Origin: Blastocatellia bacterium | GTDB lineage: Bacteria > Acidobacteriota > Blastocatellia > Chloracidobacteriales > JADJPF01 | DNA length: 51,010 nucleotides | NCBI GenBank assembly: GCA_016713405.1 | Contig: JADJPF010000014.1 | Span: 1-51,010, forward strand | Direction: 5' to 3' | Shown here: piece by piece, positions 26,862-36,228 of the stretch | Position numbering within the stretch: the first letter of the stretch is position 1 | Layout of the letters: the number at the start of each line of letters is the position of its first letter | Notes under the pieces: generated by a model | The model's input: only the letters and a program-made list of their open reading frames with translations | Database searches by the model: none | Told to the model about the DNA's origin: nothing | Program-made: the position numbers and the translations under genes

Positions 26862-28619
26862 TTAGTCATTGCGATTTCTTCCACCGCCACCACCACGACT
26901 TGGGCTTGAATCTCTGCTTATTGATGGACTTGAATCTCTACTAACTGAAGGACTAGGGCTAGGACTGCTAACCGTTGGTTGTGAAGTTCTGCCAAAACTT
27001 TCACTAGCACTAGGTCTATTACTATTTCCACTATTTCCACTATTCCCATTGTTACCATTATTTCCTTTAGAACCGCCTGAATCAGAATTTCTTGAAGGGC
27101 TATCAGTTCTAACAATAGGTGTGTCGTCTGTATTTCTAACTCTAGGGTTTTTAACTGGTGTTGCAGGGGCTGCTGTAGTAGTAATTGTATCGTTTGAATT
27201 TCTAACAATAGGCTCAGAATTATTACTTGTTGTTGGTGTTTGGTAGCTACGACGAGGGCCACTTGTAATAACACCATCTGTAACTACACCAAATTTGCTG
27301 ACTAATGGCCGAGTAATTAATATGTCACTTGGCAATTTACTAATAGGAATATTGCTAGTTGAAGTAGATGTAGTTGGTTTTGGTAAATTAATAGTTTCAA
27401 TTTGCTTAACTACTTTTATCCCATCTGTCAAAGGGTGATTTTTAGGATTTGTTTGTCCTCCTGTAAAACCATCTACAGGTATTGCAGAACCACCAGCAAC
27501 TAAAGGTTCATTCTTTAAGACTGGGTGTGGTCTAGTGGGTTTTCCTGGGCCACCAGGTTCTTGAGGGGGAACCCAACCATTACCACCACCTGTTGTAGGC
27601 CAATTATTCCACCAATTATTGGGATGCCAACAAATATAATCTCTACCATCCCAAGATCCATAATACCAACTAACCAATGCAGGCGACCAGAAATTGTTTA
27701 TTCCATCTGGAACCCATACCCAACCATATTTAGCAACAAATACCCAATAACCATAATGATATGGAGCCCATCCCCAAGCCTCTTGGGAAATCCAAGTCCA
27801 ACCAACGCGGTTGTAATGGGCCCATCTGCCTATACGATAAGGTGCCCAATTAGGTGCTAAATTATTAGGTCTCCAAACAAAACCATATGTAGGCACTTGT
27901 ACCCAAAGACCATGTTGATTAAGTAAAGAGTTGCCATAAAGAAAAGGTTGAGGTTTGAGAAAACCATTAACACTATTTACACTAACTAAAAGTTCTCTTT
28001 CACTATTCCAATTATCCCAAGCATCTAGCCCATAAACATTAGAAATAGCTACATTAGAAAGACTGGTAGGAGGGAAAATAGCTCTTTTCCCTTTGTTTAA
28101 CTTAAAGGTTTTGGTTTTGCCTGCTATTTCTGCTTGGCCTTCATGCACTATTACTACTGTACTTCCATCTGGACTAACACTAACACGATAAATACCTGCT
28201 TGTTTTAGACTTACTGCGGCTTGATGAGTTGCAATTTCTATTGCTGGACGATTTTCCCCAAAAGAAAAAGTAGCTAAACCAACTGACATATCAAAGCGAT
28301 AAAGTTTTGGACTAAATTCTACTAATTCTAAAGAAGTATTTTTGCTTAATCTGATAAATCCACCATAGAGTTCTAATTCTGTTCGTCCATCATCTGTTGA
28401 ATAGATTAGATCTCCAGGAAAAACAGGAACATTAATTTCGCTATCATCCCATTTATCTGAGCCTTGGCGTTGTATACCTACTTCGCCTTCAACAAAGCTA
28501 ACACGGGCAATGCGAGTTTTATTAAAATCTATTTTTTCATCGGCTAAAGTTATTGTAGTTGTAGACAATATTGCGATTAACATTAACAACAAAGAAACAA
28601 ATAATTTTCTTGTAGTCAT
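26862..28619 (-). CDS. FecR-domain surface protein with aromatic (DUF6600-like) repeats
   Basis: The start is ATG 28619 (MTTRKLFVSLLLMLIAILS), with AAGGAG upstream; the frame continues 39 bases earlier without an RBS. A signal peptide is followed by a FecR-like domain (RIARVSFVEGEVGIQRQGSDKW, ELYGGFIRLSKNTSLEL, GIYRVSVSPDGSTVVIVHEGQAEI). A Trp/Tyr-rich region (about residues 225-330) has GLWVQVPTYGFVWRPNN, GRWAHYNRVGWTWISQEAWG and YHYGYWVFVAKYGWVWVPDG, an array of about 20-residue 'W-x-W/Y-x-P' units. The last ~200 residues are Pro/Ser/Asn-rich, disordered and end RDSSPSRGGGGGRNRND. It is probably displayed at the cell surface or outer membrane; no anti-sigma function is shown. Confidence 0.85.
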   Translation of the reverse strand: MTTRKLFVSLLLMLIAILSTTTITLADEKIDFNKTRIARVSFVEGEVGIQRQGSDKWDDSEINVPVFPGDLIYSTDDGRTELELYGGFIRLSKNTSLELVEFSPKLYRFDMSVGLATFSFGENRPAIEIATHQAAVSLKQAGIYRVSVSPDGSTVVIVHEGQAEIAGKTKTFKLNKGKRAIFPPTSLSNVAISNVYGLDAWDNWNSERELLVSVNSVNGFLKPQPFLYGNSLLNQHGLWVQVPTYGFVWRPNNLAPNWAPYRIGRWAHYNRVGWTWISQEAWGWAPYHYGYWVFVAKYGWVWVPDGINNFWSPALVSWYYGSWDGRDYICWHPNNWWNNWPTTGGGNGWVPPQEPGGPGKPTRPHPVLKNEPLVAGGSAIPVDGFTGGQTNPKNHPLTDGIKVVKQIETINLPKPTTSTSTSNIPISKLPSDILITRPLVSKFGVVTDGVITSGPRRSYQTPTTSNNSEPIVRNSNDTITTTAAPATPVKNPRVRNTDDTPIVRTDSPSRNSDSGGSKGNNGNNGNSGNSGNSNRPSASESFGRTSQPTVSSPSPSPSVSRDSSPSISRDSSPSRGGGGGRNRND

Positions 28620-28880
28620 GGCTTCTCTCCTTAATGGGAGTCTTCTCCCTGTTAACACAACTGTTTTTGGTTTATCCCTAGTTTACGATTTTTACTTAAG
28701 TACCAGTAATTTTAATTAAATTATTACTTGGATTGATTGCCTCCCCGTTCAGCAAATCTTATGCCATTGTCAAAATGCCAAAATACACTCAACTTAATCT
28801 AATGCTAATGCTAAAATACTATGACACTCTATACCATTTCGTGTAGTACATACCCTAAAGCGTACAGGAGAATATCTGTC

Positions 28881-30660
28881 TTGCAAGGCAAAACAATATC
28901 TTATGCCATTGGGCAAGTAGTATTACTATTATTATTTGCTTCTTTAACATTGGCTTCTCAAACAGAAAAAAAAATGATTGATTACACTATCGCTTGGCAA
29001 CAAGCTAATTCCCACCTTTTTGAAATAGTTATCCAAGTTGACACTAACGGAGCAGAAAAACTAGATTTTGCTTTACCTAATTGGCGACCTGGACGCTATT
29101 TAATTCAAAATTATGCTCGTAATGTTCAAGAATTTAGTGTTAGTAATGAAAAAGGTGAGCCATTAGATTGGGAAAAAGCTAATAAATCTACTTGGCAGGT
29201 TAAAACCAATAAATCTAGCCGTGTTAAGGTGTTTTACAAGTATTTTGCTAACATTCTTGACGCAGGTGCTAGCCTTCTTGATGATAAAGAAGCCTATTTT
29301 AACGGTACTAACTTGTTTATGTACTTAGTTAACCGACGAGATCAAGCCTGTCGCTTAACTATTCTGGTTCCAGAAAATTGGCAAGTAGCTACAGCCCTAA
29401 AAAAAGATGGTAATAGCTTTTTAGCTCAAAACTATGATGAACTTGCTGACTCACCTACTATTGCTAGCCCTACATTATTGCTTCATCAATTTATTATCGG
29501 CAACACTACATATCATTTAGCTTTTCAAGGTAAGCTTGACTATGATATTGAAGTAATTAGCCAACTAAAGCTTTTTGGTGGCAATGCACCTTTTGAACAT
29601 TATTGGTTTTTATATCATATTTTACCTAATACATTTTGGCATGGTGTAGAACACTCTTTTTCAACTTCTATAACAATGCCAGCAAATGCTTTTGCTACAG
29701 ACATTAGCCGTCAAACCTTTTATTCCATTTCTGCTCATGAATTATTTCATGCATGGAATGTTAAAAGAATAATGCCAAATGTATTTCTTAATCCTGACTA
29801 TAGCCAGGAAGCTTATACCAAGCTACTTTGGTTTTTTGAAGGTGTAACAAGTTATTATGGAGATTTAAGCCTTAAACGAGCAGGTGTTATTGATGAGCGA
29901 ACTTATTTAGCTGCTATAGAAAGAAATATTAATCAATTGCAAAATACTCCTGGACGCTTAATTACTAGTGTAGAAGATGCTAGTTTTAACGATTGGCTCC
30001 AACCCGACGATAGAGAAAATAGCCGAATTTCCTTTTATAACAAAGGGGAAATATTAGGTCTACTACTAGACTTACAAATCCGTAAGCAAACCGCTAACGA
30101 AAAATCCTTAGATGATGTGATGCAGTATCTTTTATAAAAACTATGCCTTACTTAAAAAAGGAGTACCTGAAAACGGTATACAAAAAGCTATTGAAGCAGT
30201 GACAGAAAAAAGCTTTGATAAATTCTTTGATAACTACATTTCTGGATGTGAAGAACTCCCCTATAGCGAAATTTTAGAAACTGTAGGGCTAACTCTTTTA
30301 TCAGAGAGCGATAAGACTAAACCTACAGTAGCACTTGGTATTAGACTTGGAACAGAAGAACAAGCAACTATTCTTAATGTAACTTCTGGCTCACCTGCTA
30401 TGCTAGGAGGTTTAAGCAAAGGTGATACTTTATTAGCCATTAATAATACTCAAGTAAACTCTAGTAGCTTATCAGAAATCCTAATGAATTATCAGCCTGG
30501 TGATAAAATTACTGTTACAATATTTCGCAATCGCCAACTATATAATTTCCCGATAACTTTAACAGGAGAAGGAAATATCACTTATAAGCTTAAAAACTTA
30601 GATAATAAGACGGATGTGCAAAAACAAGTTTTTAATCAATGGGTAAGCAATCTAAAATAA
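28881..30660 (+). CDS. M61 (glycyl aminopeptidase-like) exported peptidase with PDZ domain (frameshifted)
   Basis: The start is put at TTG 28881, which has AGGAG 10 bases upstream and opens a signal peptide (QGKTISYAIGQVVLLLLFASLTLAS). An ATG at 28821 is in frame but has no RBS. The M61 beta-rich N-domain starts IDYTIAWQQANSHLFEIVIQV. The zinc site is SAHELFHAWNVKRI (HExxH near residue 286), then FEGVTSYYGDLSLKRAG with the third ligand region. The frame breaks near 30135. The C-terminal half continues KKGVPENGIQKAIEAVTEKSF and a PDZ domain (ALGIRLGTEEQATILNVTSGSPAMLGGLSKGD, NTQVNSSSLSEIL, GDKITVTIFRNRQ), ending SNLK at 30660. It is probably periplasmic or secreted. Confidence 0.88.
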
Positions 30661-30730
30661 ATGCAACCTTTTGGCTTTTGCAGAGTCTATTTATAGCAAA
30701 CCCATTAAATTTTTAGGAGATCGATTTATA

Positions 30731-31459
30731 ATGTTTAGCCATAAAAACAAAATAGCTAAAACCCTTGTTTTTTCTATTTTACTATTAGCAACTTTAAGTA
30801 TTTCAATATTTGCTCAACAAGAAACAACAAACAATGCAAAAAATACTGATGCAAAAAAAGAAGAAACAGCAAAAGCTAAAACTCCATTAGCTGAATTATT
30901 AGCCAGTCAGCCAGTAATTTACACAGCCAAACAGGTTTATACGCAAGGGAATGGTTATGTAAACACAATAACATATTCACAAAAAGGTGACTGGCAGCGC
31001 GTTGATACAGAACAAAACGGCATAGATATGGCCGTTATATCCCGACCAGATAAGGATAAAAAATATATTATGGTGCCAAGCAAACAAGGTTATAGCGAAC
31101 TCCTTGGTAATTCTGCTTTATTTTTACGCTTAGATCCTTTTTACCTTCAACAAGCAGCTAAACTTGCACCTAGAAATGTCAAAATAGAATCTCTTGGTAG
31201 CGAGCAAACTTCTGGTTATACTTGCGACAAATATAAAATTAGTTTTGATGAAGCTAATTTTGTTAAAACCGTCACTATCTGGAAAGCAAAAGACTTACAA
31301 GGTTTAATTGTTCGCCAAGATTTGGACTTTTTACAATTTAAGGATAAAGTAGAGCTTCAAGATGTACGCCTAGAAGTAAATGAATCACTTTTTGAACTAC
31401 CAAAAGATTTTAAGAGCTATGCTACAAGTCAAGAAATGTTTCAGCAAAGGCCACAATAA
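30731..31459 (+). CDS. LolA-like / DUF4412-type exported protein
   Basis: ATG 30731 is chosen (MFSHKNKIAKTLVFSILLLATLSISIFAQ), because AGGAGA (30715-30720) lies 10 bases before it. It has a signal peptide, a short Lys/Asn/Ala-rich linker, and then a beta-rich domain of about 190 residues: QVYTQGNGYVNTITYSQKGDWQRV, VISRPDKDKKYIMVPSKQGY, ESLGSEQTSGYTCDKYKISF, TVTIWKAKDLQGLIVRQDL. This 'antiparallel sheet that reads K-x-W-x-A' layout is that of LolA/LppX lipoprotein carriers and DUF4412 proteins. It is probably periplasmic and may bind lipid. It lies directly downstream of the peptidase on the same strand. Confidence 0.65.
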   Translation: MFSHKNKIAKTLVFSILLLATLSISIFAQQETTNNAKNTDAKKEETAKAKTPLAELLASQPVIYTAKQVYTQGNGYVNTITYSQKGDWQRVDTEQNGIDMAVISRPDKDKKYIMVPSKQGYSELLGNSALFLRLDPFYLQQAAKLAPRNVKIESLGSEQTSGYTCDKYKISFDEANFVKTVTIWKAKDLQGLIVRQDLDFLQFKDKVELQDVRLEVNESLFELPKDFKSYATSQEMFQQRPQ

Positions 31460-31514
31460 AATCCTTAATTAAGTAACCCAAGCAATTCCAAAATTAAAGC
31501 TCTAGCTAAAAATT

Positions 31515-34042
31515 ATGTCATCATTAAAAGAAAAATTTCATAAACGTAAAGAACAAAAACTTAAACCAACAGAAGAAAAAGCTTCGCTAATTGACAACTC
31601 AGCAAGGCAAAAACAATTAGCGAAGCTGCTTGAGGGTATTGGATCACCAGAAACAAAAGATTTCATCCCAGATGACTTTCAATTAGAAGCTATAAACCTT
31701 GTTGCTAAAGAGGGTTATGATGTTTTGGTAGCTGCTCCAACTGGATCTGGAAAAACCTGGATTGCTACCGAAGCCATCAAACAAGCTTTAGCTCAAGGAA
31801 ATCGTGCCTGGTATACCTCGCCATTAAAAGCACTATCTAATGATAAATTCCAAGAATTTTCTAAACTTTTTGGATCTGACAAAGTAGGTATCCTTACAGG
31901 TGATCGTAAGATTAATCCTGACGCTCCATTAATTGTAGCTACTACAGAAATTTACCGTAATTCTTTGTATGATGCGATGAATTATTTAGAAATAATGAAT
32001 GTTGGACTAGTAATTTTTGATGAAGTTCATTATTTAGCAGATCGGGAACGGGGCGTTGTTTGGGAAGAAGCAATAATTTATTCTCCACCAACAATAAGAG
32101 CTTTGATGTTGTCGGCTACAGTGGGAAATGCTGAGGAATTAGCTGATTGGGTAGGTTGGGCGCGTGGGACAGAATGTAGACTAGTATTTCATCCTACTAG
32201 ACCCGTCCCCTTGCGAACAGCTTTTGTTGATACGGATGGACATCTTTTTCCTTTAACAACCCTAGGTCATCAGCTAAACCCAGATATTGTTGCACTTTAT
32301 GACGCTAAGAAATCCTTATCAGCAGATAGACCTAGACGTAAACCTAGCCGACAAGCCTTTAAGTTTAGAAATCGTTAATTTATTTTTGGAGAGCCATATT
32401 GCAAAAATCCTTACTTCCTGCTCCTCGTTACCAAGATTTAGTTTGTACATTAGAAACTTATAACCTACTACCTGTTATTATTTTTATTAGCAGCCGTCGA
32501 GGTTGTGATGAAGCAACAGACTCTATACGAGGTAACGCATTAGCAGACCTAGCAGAAACACAGCGCGAAGCCATTCTTAATATAATCAAACAATTTAGTC
32601 CAGAAGATCAGCAATTTGTTTCTGAACATAGATTTTTCCATACCCTTATTTATAAAGGCGTTGCACCTCATCACGCTGGACATCTTCCAGCTTGGAAACA
32701 TGCGGTAGAAAAACTAATGTCAAAAGGCTTACTCCGAGCCGTTTTTTCTACCACAACCCTAGCCGCAGGGATTGACATGCCTGCCAGATCAGTAGTTATT
32801 ACCGCCTCTAGTCTACGAGATGATGAAGGACACCGCGATATAAAAGCCTTTGAATTAGCTCAAATGACTGGCCGCGCAGGTCGTCGGGGCAAGGATAAAG
32901 TCGGCTTTGCTGTGTTTATCCCAGGCCCATTTCAAGATATTAGCCTTATTATGGATGTGCTAGTAAAAGATCCTGAGCCAATTACTAGCCAATTCTCACC
33001 TAACTATACAATGGTATTAAACTTACTACAGCAACATAGCCCAGAAACAGCTAGAGAATTGCTTGAACGAAGTTTTGGTCACTATCAACGCTTAAAAACC
33101 GTTTCAGACTTAAACTCACGTCTTAAAAAAGTAGAAGACAAAATAAATAAAGATAAATCGTCTCGTCCCTGCTCAGACCGTATTAAAACTTGGCAAGAAT
33201 TTGATTTATTAGAAGAACAAACACAAAAATTACGTAAATCTATCAAAACGTTAAGACGTAATATTAAACATGAGCTAGCAGCAGAAATAGAAACCGACAC
33301 CCCAGCATTACTAGCAAAAGCAGAAAATAAGCTTTCTCAAATCCTACCCCAATTAGAATCACTTCCCTGCTTAAATTGTCCACAAATAAATATTTGTGAT
33401 GAGCGCGTAAGCGTACTCCAAGAGCAAACCCAGCGAGCAGAAGAATTAAAATATAGGCTACATGATTTAAAGCATGGTTTATGGGAACGTTTTGAAGAAT
33501 GTGCTAGGTTGCTACAAGCCTTTGAATATTTAAATGAAGAGTGGCAACCTACTAAAGACGGCATTTGGGCCGCTAAATTACACGTAGAAAATTCTTTATT
33601 CTTAGCTGAACTTGTAAAAACCAATTATTTTAAGACTTCTAACCCAAGATTATTAGCCGCACTTGTTGGGGCCTTATCCGCAGGCGACCGTCAAATAGAA
33701 GTAGAATATCAAGAAGGTGAAGAAGATATCTTTTTACCTTTTAAGAATGCAGTAAAATTAGCTAAAACAATTTCCCAGTTACAAGACCGTGTAGGTCTAT
33801 ATTTCCCTATTATACTAGATGGTGATGCAGGGCGACTTCTTTGGCGATGGGCTGAAGGTAAAATTGATTGGCAAGAACTTTTTGAAGAAGTTTATGCTGA
33901 TGAAGGCGATATTGTACGCTTAATTTTACGTACATCAGACTTATTAAGCCAGCTAACAGCTTTGACTGGCACATTTCCAGAATTATCAGAAACAGCTTAT
34001 CAAGCAATTAATTTAATTCGTCGTCCACCTGTTGAAGACTAG
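31515..34042 (+). CDS. Ski2/Mtr4-like DExH-box RNA helicase (frameshifted)
   Basis: ATP-driven helicase of about 840 residues, superfamily 2 Ski2-like. N-terminal half: FIPDDFQLEAINLVAKEGYDV, AAPTGSGKTWIATEA (Walker A near residue 77), LKALSNDKFQEF, DEVHYLADRERG (DEVH near 169), LMLSATVGNAEELADW (motif III). The frame breaks near 32370-32400 and resumes LLPAPRYQDLVCTLETYNLLPVIIFISSRRGCDEAT. GVAPHHAGHLPAWKHAVE, VFSTTTLAAGIDMPARSVVI and QMTGRAGRRGKDKVGF (motif VI) follow. The C-terminal ~350 residues contain a coiled region and CLNCPQINIC, a Cys cluster near 33370, as in bacterial relatives. It probably unwinds structured RNA in decay or ribosome assembly. Confidence 0.88.
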
Positions 34043-34305
34043 TAATATTTTTCTTATTAATTAAAGCTCGGCAAAGCTAATAAGTCATTTATTTTCGTTG
34101 ACAAGCAAGAAATCGTATGTTTTAATCTTAGCGTTTTCACGTCGTACAATTCCTAATCCAGCATGAAGTTGTAAGAATCATTGACGTGGTGCGTTGCGGG
34201 TTAAGACGTGTATTCTTCGAGATATTTAGCCATTTCTTCATATGTTAGTGTAAGAATCATTGACGTGGCGCACTGCGGATTACTATATTTTAAGGGGGTA
34301 ATTTT
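34043..34305. other. Gap holding two imperfect 33-bp direct repeats
   Basis: No gene is supported here. Two 33-base repeats lie at 34171-34203 and 34250-34282 and differ at 5 positions. Both start GTAAGAATCATTGACGTGG. The reverse strand between and beyond them reads as short protein-like pieces (LTYEEMAKYLEEYTS, LHAGLGIVRRENAKIK) interrupted by stops, which suggests a worn coding remnant. Confidence 0.45.
34171..34282. repeat. Pair of 33-bp direct repeats
   Basis: Copies at 34171-34203 and 34250-34282 lie 79 bases apart start to start. The second copy sits about 24 bases before the next gene's ATG and is adjacent to its RBS. Confidence 0.7.
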
Positions 34306-34698
34306 ATGAAACTAAGAGGTTTGTTAATAGCCTTATGTTTGCTTTGTCCAATATCTGGACTAGCACAGGTGCAAAAACTCCCAGAACTAACTAAAGCCAC
34401 TAGTCCGCTTCCTTTACCAGAGAGTGCTAAATTTAAACAAGCTGTGTCAGGACTCCTACCAGATATAACCACTAAACAAACCAAAAAAGCCGCAGTTCTA
34501 GAAAATAACGATATTGAAGCCCATTCATTAGCACCAGGAGTAAAATCTAATACACGTCCAACTAATCAACCAAATAATAACCAAACACTTACCGACGATC
34601 CAAATGCCGTTAGCGATGAGTATCTTAGAAAAGAAGGAATTTATCTTCCTAACACACGTTCTACACCTGGCAGATCAATTAGAACTAAAAGAAAATAA
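34306..34698 (+). CDS. Small exported protein, unknown function
   Basis: 130 residues, ATG at 34306 with AAGGGGG 8 bases upstream. The N-terminus MKLRGLLIALCLLCPISGLAQ is a signal peptide with a likely cleavage after GLA. The mature protein is rich in Thr, Pro, Asn and Lys (LPELTKATSPLPLPESAK, TNQPNNNQTLTDD) and ends basic (SIRTKRK), with no motif. It is probably periplasmic or secreted and largely disordered. The upstream 33-bp repeats may be part of its promoter region. Confidence 0.55.
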   Translation: MKLRGLLIALCLLCPISGLAQVQKLPELTKATSPLPLPESAKFKQAVSGLLPDITTKQTKKAAVLENNDIEAHSLAPGVKSNTRPTNQPNNNQTLTDDPNAVSDEYLRKEGIYLPNTRSTPGRSIRTKRK

Positions 34699-34803
34699 TA
34701 CAAAATTAATTGGCCGTGACTCTAGGAATTAATAACATGCCTACATTAGTAATGCTTGATTTATCACAAATAAAAAAATTAGATCCCAAATGAGTTAAAG
34801 CCA

Positions 34804-35424
34804 ATGAGTCAAGAAAATTATCAACAACTTATTGAACGTGTCTTACAAAATGTTGCTAACCCAACAATTTCAACAGATGTTGGTGTGGAGGCAGCACAAC
34901 AAGTAGGAAAATTAGCTAACCAAGAAGAAATTAACTGGGCCTTAGCTGGTGGATTAGCAATGCACCTTTATGGAAGTCCTCGCCTAACTAAAGATGTAGA
35001 CGTTATTGCTTCTCAACATTTGTCACTTGTAGCAGAACACCAACTAACCTTTGGCGGTAGTAGTTATACAATACAAATTGGTAAGTATATGGTTCAAGTA
35101 GATTGGATTGTACGCAATGATGGTTATGAAAAGTATTATAGAGCAGCTTTAAAAGATGCTATTGAGCTACCTAATGGCTTACGAGTCGTGATTCCAGAAT
35201 GGTTAGTGATTCTTAAACTAAATGCTGGAAGGCAAAAAGACTTTGACGACATAGTTTTTTTACTTACACAAGAAAATTTAGTAGATAGACCAAAAGTTAA
35301 GCAAAAAGTAATTGAACTTACAAATGAAGATGTGTGGCTAGCAATGCTACCTAATTTCCGCCGACTATGCGATATAGCTGATGGTAATAGCAGAGAACCT
35401 AGTAAATACTATGATCGTGATTAG
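34804..35424 (+). CDS. Nucleotidyltransferase-fold protein (AbiEii/MNT-like)
   Basis: 206 residues. ALAGGLAMHLYGSPRLTKDVDVIAS is the nucleotidyltransferase signature (GG...G..R.TxDxD) with two acidic metal ligands. A third is expected in YMVQVDWIVRNDG (the late Asp strand). LPNGLRVVIPEWLVILKLNAGRQKDFDDIVFLL is the family helix with conserved K and D. This fold is shared by AbiEii toxins, antibiotic transferases and many uncharacterised standalone proteins. No antitoxin partner or HEPN protein is adjacent, so a toxin role is not supported. Confidence 0.7.
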   Translation: MSQENYQQLIERVLQNVANPTISTDVGVEAAQQVGKLANQEEINWALAGGLAMHLYGSPRLTKDVDVIASQHLSLVAEHQLTFGGSSYTIQIGKYMVQVDWIVRNDGYEKYYRAALKDAIELPNGLRVVIPEWLVILKLNAGRQKDFDDIVFLLTQENLVDRPKVKQKVIELTNEDVWLAMLPNFRRLCDIADGNSREPSKYYDRD

Positions 35425-35468
35425 AAAAATTATAAAAAAATAAAAGTTGATCAAAGGAGTTTGACTTA

Positions 35469-35843
35469 ATGGAAATACTAGCAGCAGTTTCAGATATGAT
35501 TTTTGCGTCTAAAATTAGTGGTGCAGCCAGTCAAGTTGATGCAAATGTTACTTTTGTAAAATCTTTAGATAAATTAATTGAACAATCTAAAGCACTTCCA
35601 ATAAAAATGATTATTTTAGACCTTAATAACCCACGTTTTGACCCGCTAAAAGCTATTGAAGAGTTAAAAGCTTCTCCTGATTCTAAAGAAATTCCTATAG
35701 TTGGATTTTTAAGCCATGTTCAAGTAGAACTTCGCCGTAAAGCTCAAGAAATGGGCTGCGATTTTACAATGCCTCGTTCGCAGTTTAATAGCAATTTAGC
35801 AGACATTTTGTCTGGTAAATATTTTAGTTTAATAGCTAAGTAA
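35469..35843 (+). CDS. Receiver-like (CheY-fold) single-domain protein
   Basis: 124 residues with AAAGGAG 7-8 bases before the ATG. It shows the alternating beta-alpha pattern of a receiver: MEILAAVSDMIFASKISGAASQ, MIILDLNNPRFDPLKAIEEL (an Asp in the phospho-acceptor position), IPIVGFLSHVQVELRRKAQEMGCDFTMPRSQFNSNL. The acidic pair usual near beta-1 is missing (start MEIL, no DD) and the conserved Lys after beta-5 is not clear, so phosphorylation is uncertain. It is downstream of the nucleotidyltransferase-like gene and upstream of the cupin. Confidence 0.6.
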   Translation: MEILAAVSDMIFASKISGAASQVDANVTFVKSLDKLIEQSKALPIKMIILDLNNPRFDPLKAIEELKASPDSKEIPIVGFLSHVQVELRRKAQEMGCDFTMPRSQFNSNLADILSGKYFSLIAK

Positions 35844-35860
35844 TTTATTTGGAGTTATTT

Positions 35861-36166
35861 ATGGTTGCAATAGAACATTGGGACAATAGTTTTGGCGAAC
35901 TTAGCGAAAAAACAATGCGAAAAAAGCTAGAGTCTGAAGGTTATAGTGTAAACACTTATCATTATCCTCCTGGGACATATTTCCCTAACCATACACATGG
36001 CTATGATAAAAAGGATGGAGTATTAAAAGGAAAATTTTTAATTAAGACGGCTGGTCAGGAGTTTTTGTTGCAGGCTGGTGATATTTTACCTGTACCTGCG
36101 GGACTGGTGCATAGTGCGGAAGTTATAGGAAATGAAACGGTTATAAGCCTTGATGCTAGTAAATAG
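35861..36166 (+). CDS. Small cupin-fold protein
   Basis: 101 residues from ATG 35861 (MVAIEHWDNSFGELSEKTMR), preceded by TGGAG; the longer in-frame start at 35849 is not needed. Cupin motif 1 is YPPGTYFPNHTHGYDKKDGVLKG (HxH and the later residues) and motif 2 is LLQAGDILPVPAGLVHSAEV (with PxGxxH). These would bind one metal. The substrate cannot be predicted; small cupins act as enzymes, binding or regulatory domains. It is probably in one transcript with the receiver-like gene (18 bases apart). Confidence 0.8.
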   Translation: MVAIEHWDNSFGELSEKTMRKKLESEGYSVNTYHYPPGTYFPNHTHGYDKKDGVLKGKFLIKTAGQEFLLQAGDILPVPAGLVHSAEVIGNETVISLDASK

Positions 36167-36183
36167 CTATTTATTTAGCAAGC

Positions 36184-36209
36184 GGGAACATAAGCCGCCT
36201 TACGTTCCC
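36184..36209. terminator. Hairpin between convergent genes
   Basis: GGGAACATAAG (36184-36194) and CTTACGTTCCC (36199-36209) form an 11-bp stem with one non-Watson-Crick pair and a 4-base loop, 17 bases after the cupin stop and 19 bases after the convergent gene's stop. No long T-run follows, so it is a weak or factor-assisted terminator at best. Confidence 0.5.
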
Positions 36210-36228
36210 TACAAAAATTTTACAAAGT

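Noticed and set aside
26869..27246. Pro/Leu-rich plus-strand ORF opposite the FecR-domain gene
   Set aside because: Antisense of a Ser/Pro/Gly-rich coding region; its composition is explained by the real gene.
27525..27860. Pro/Ile-rich plus-strand ORF opposite the FecR-domain gene
   Set aside because: Shadow of the Trp/Tyr-rich region in the real frame.
34804..35424. Toxin-antitoxin system with the nucleotidyltransferase-like gene
   Set aside because: No HEPN, AbiEi or other antitoxin gene is adjacent; the next gene is receiver-like.
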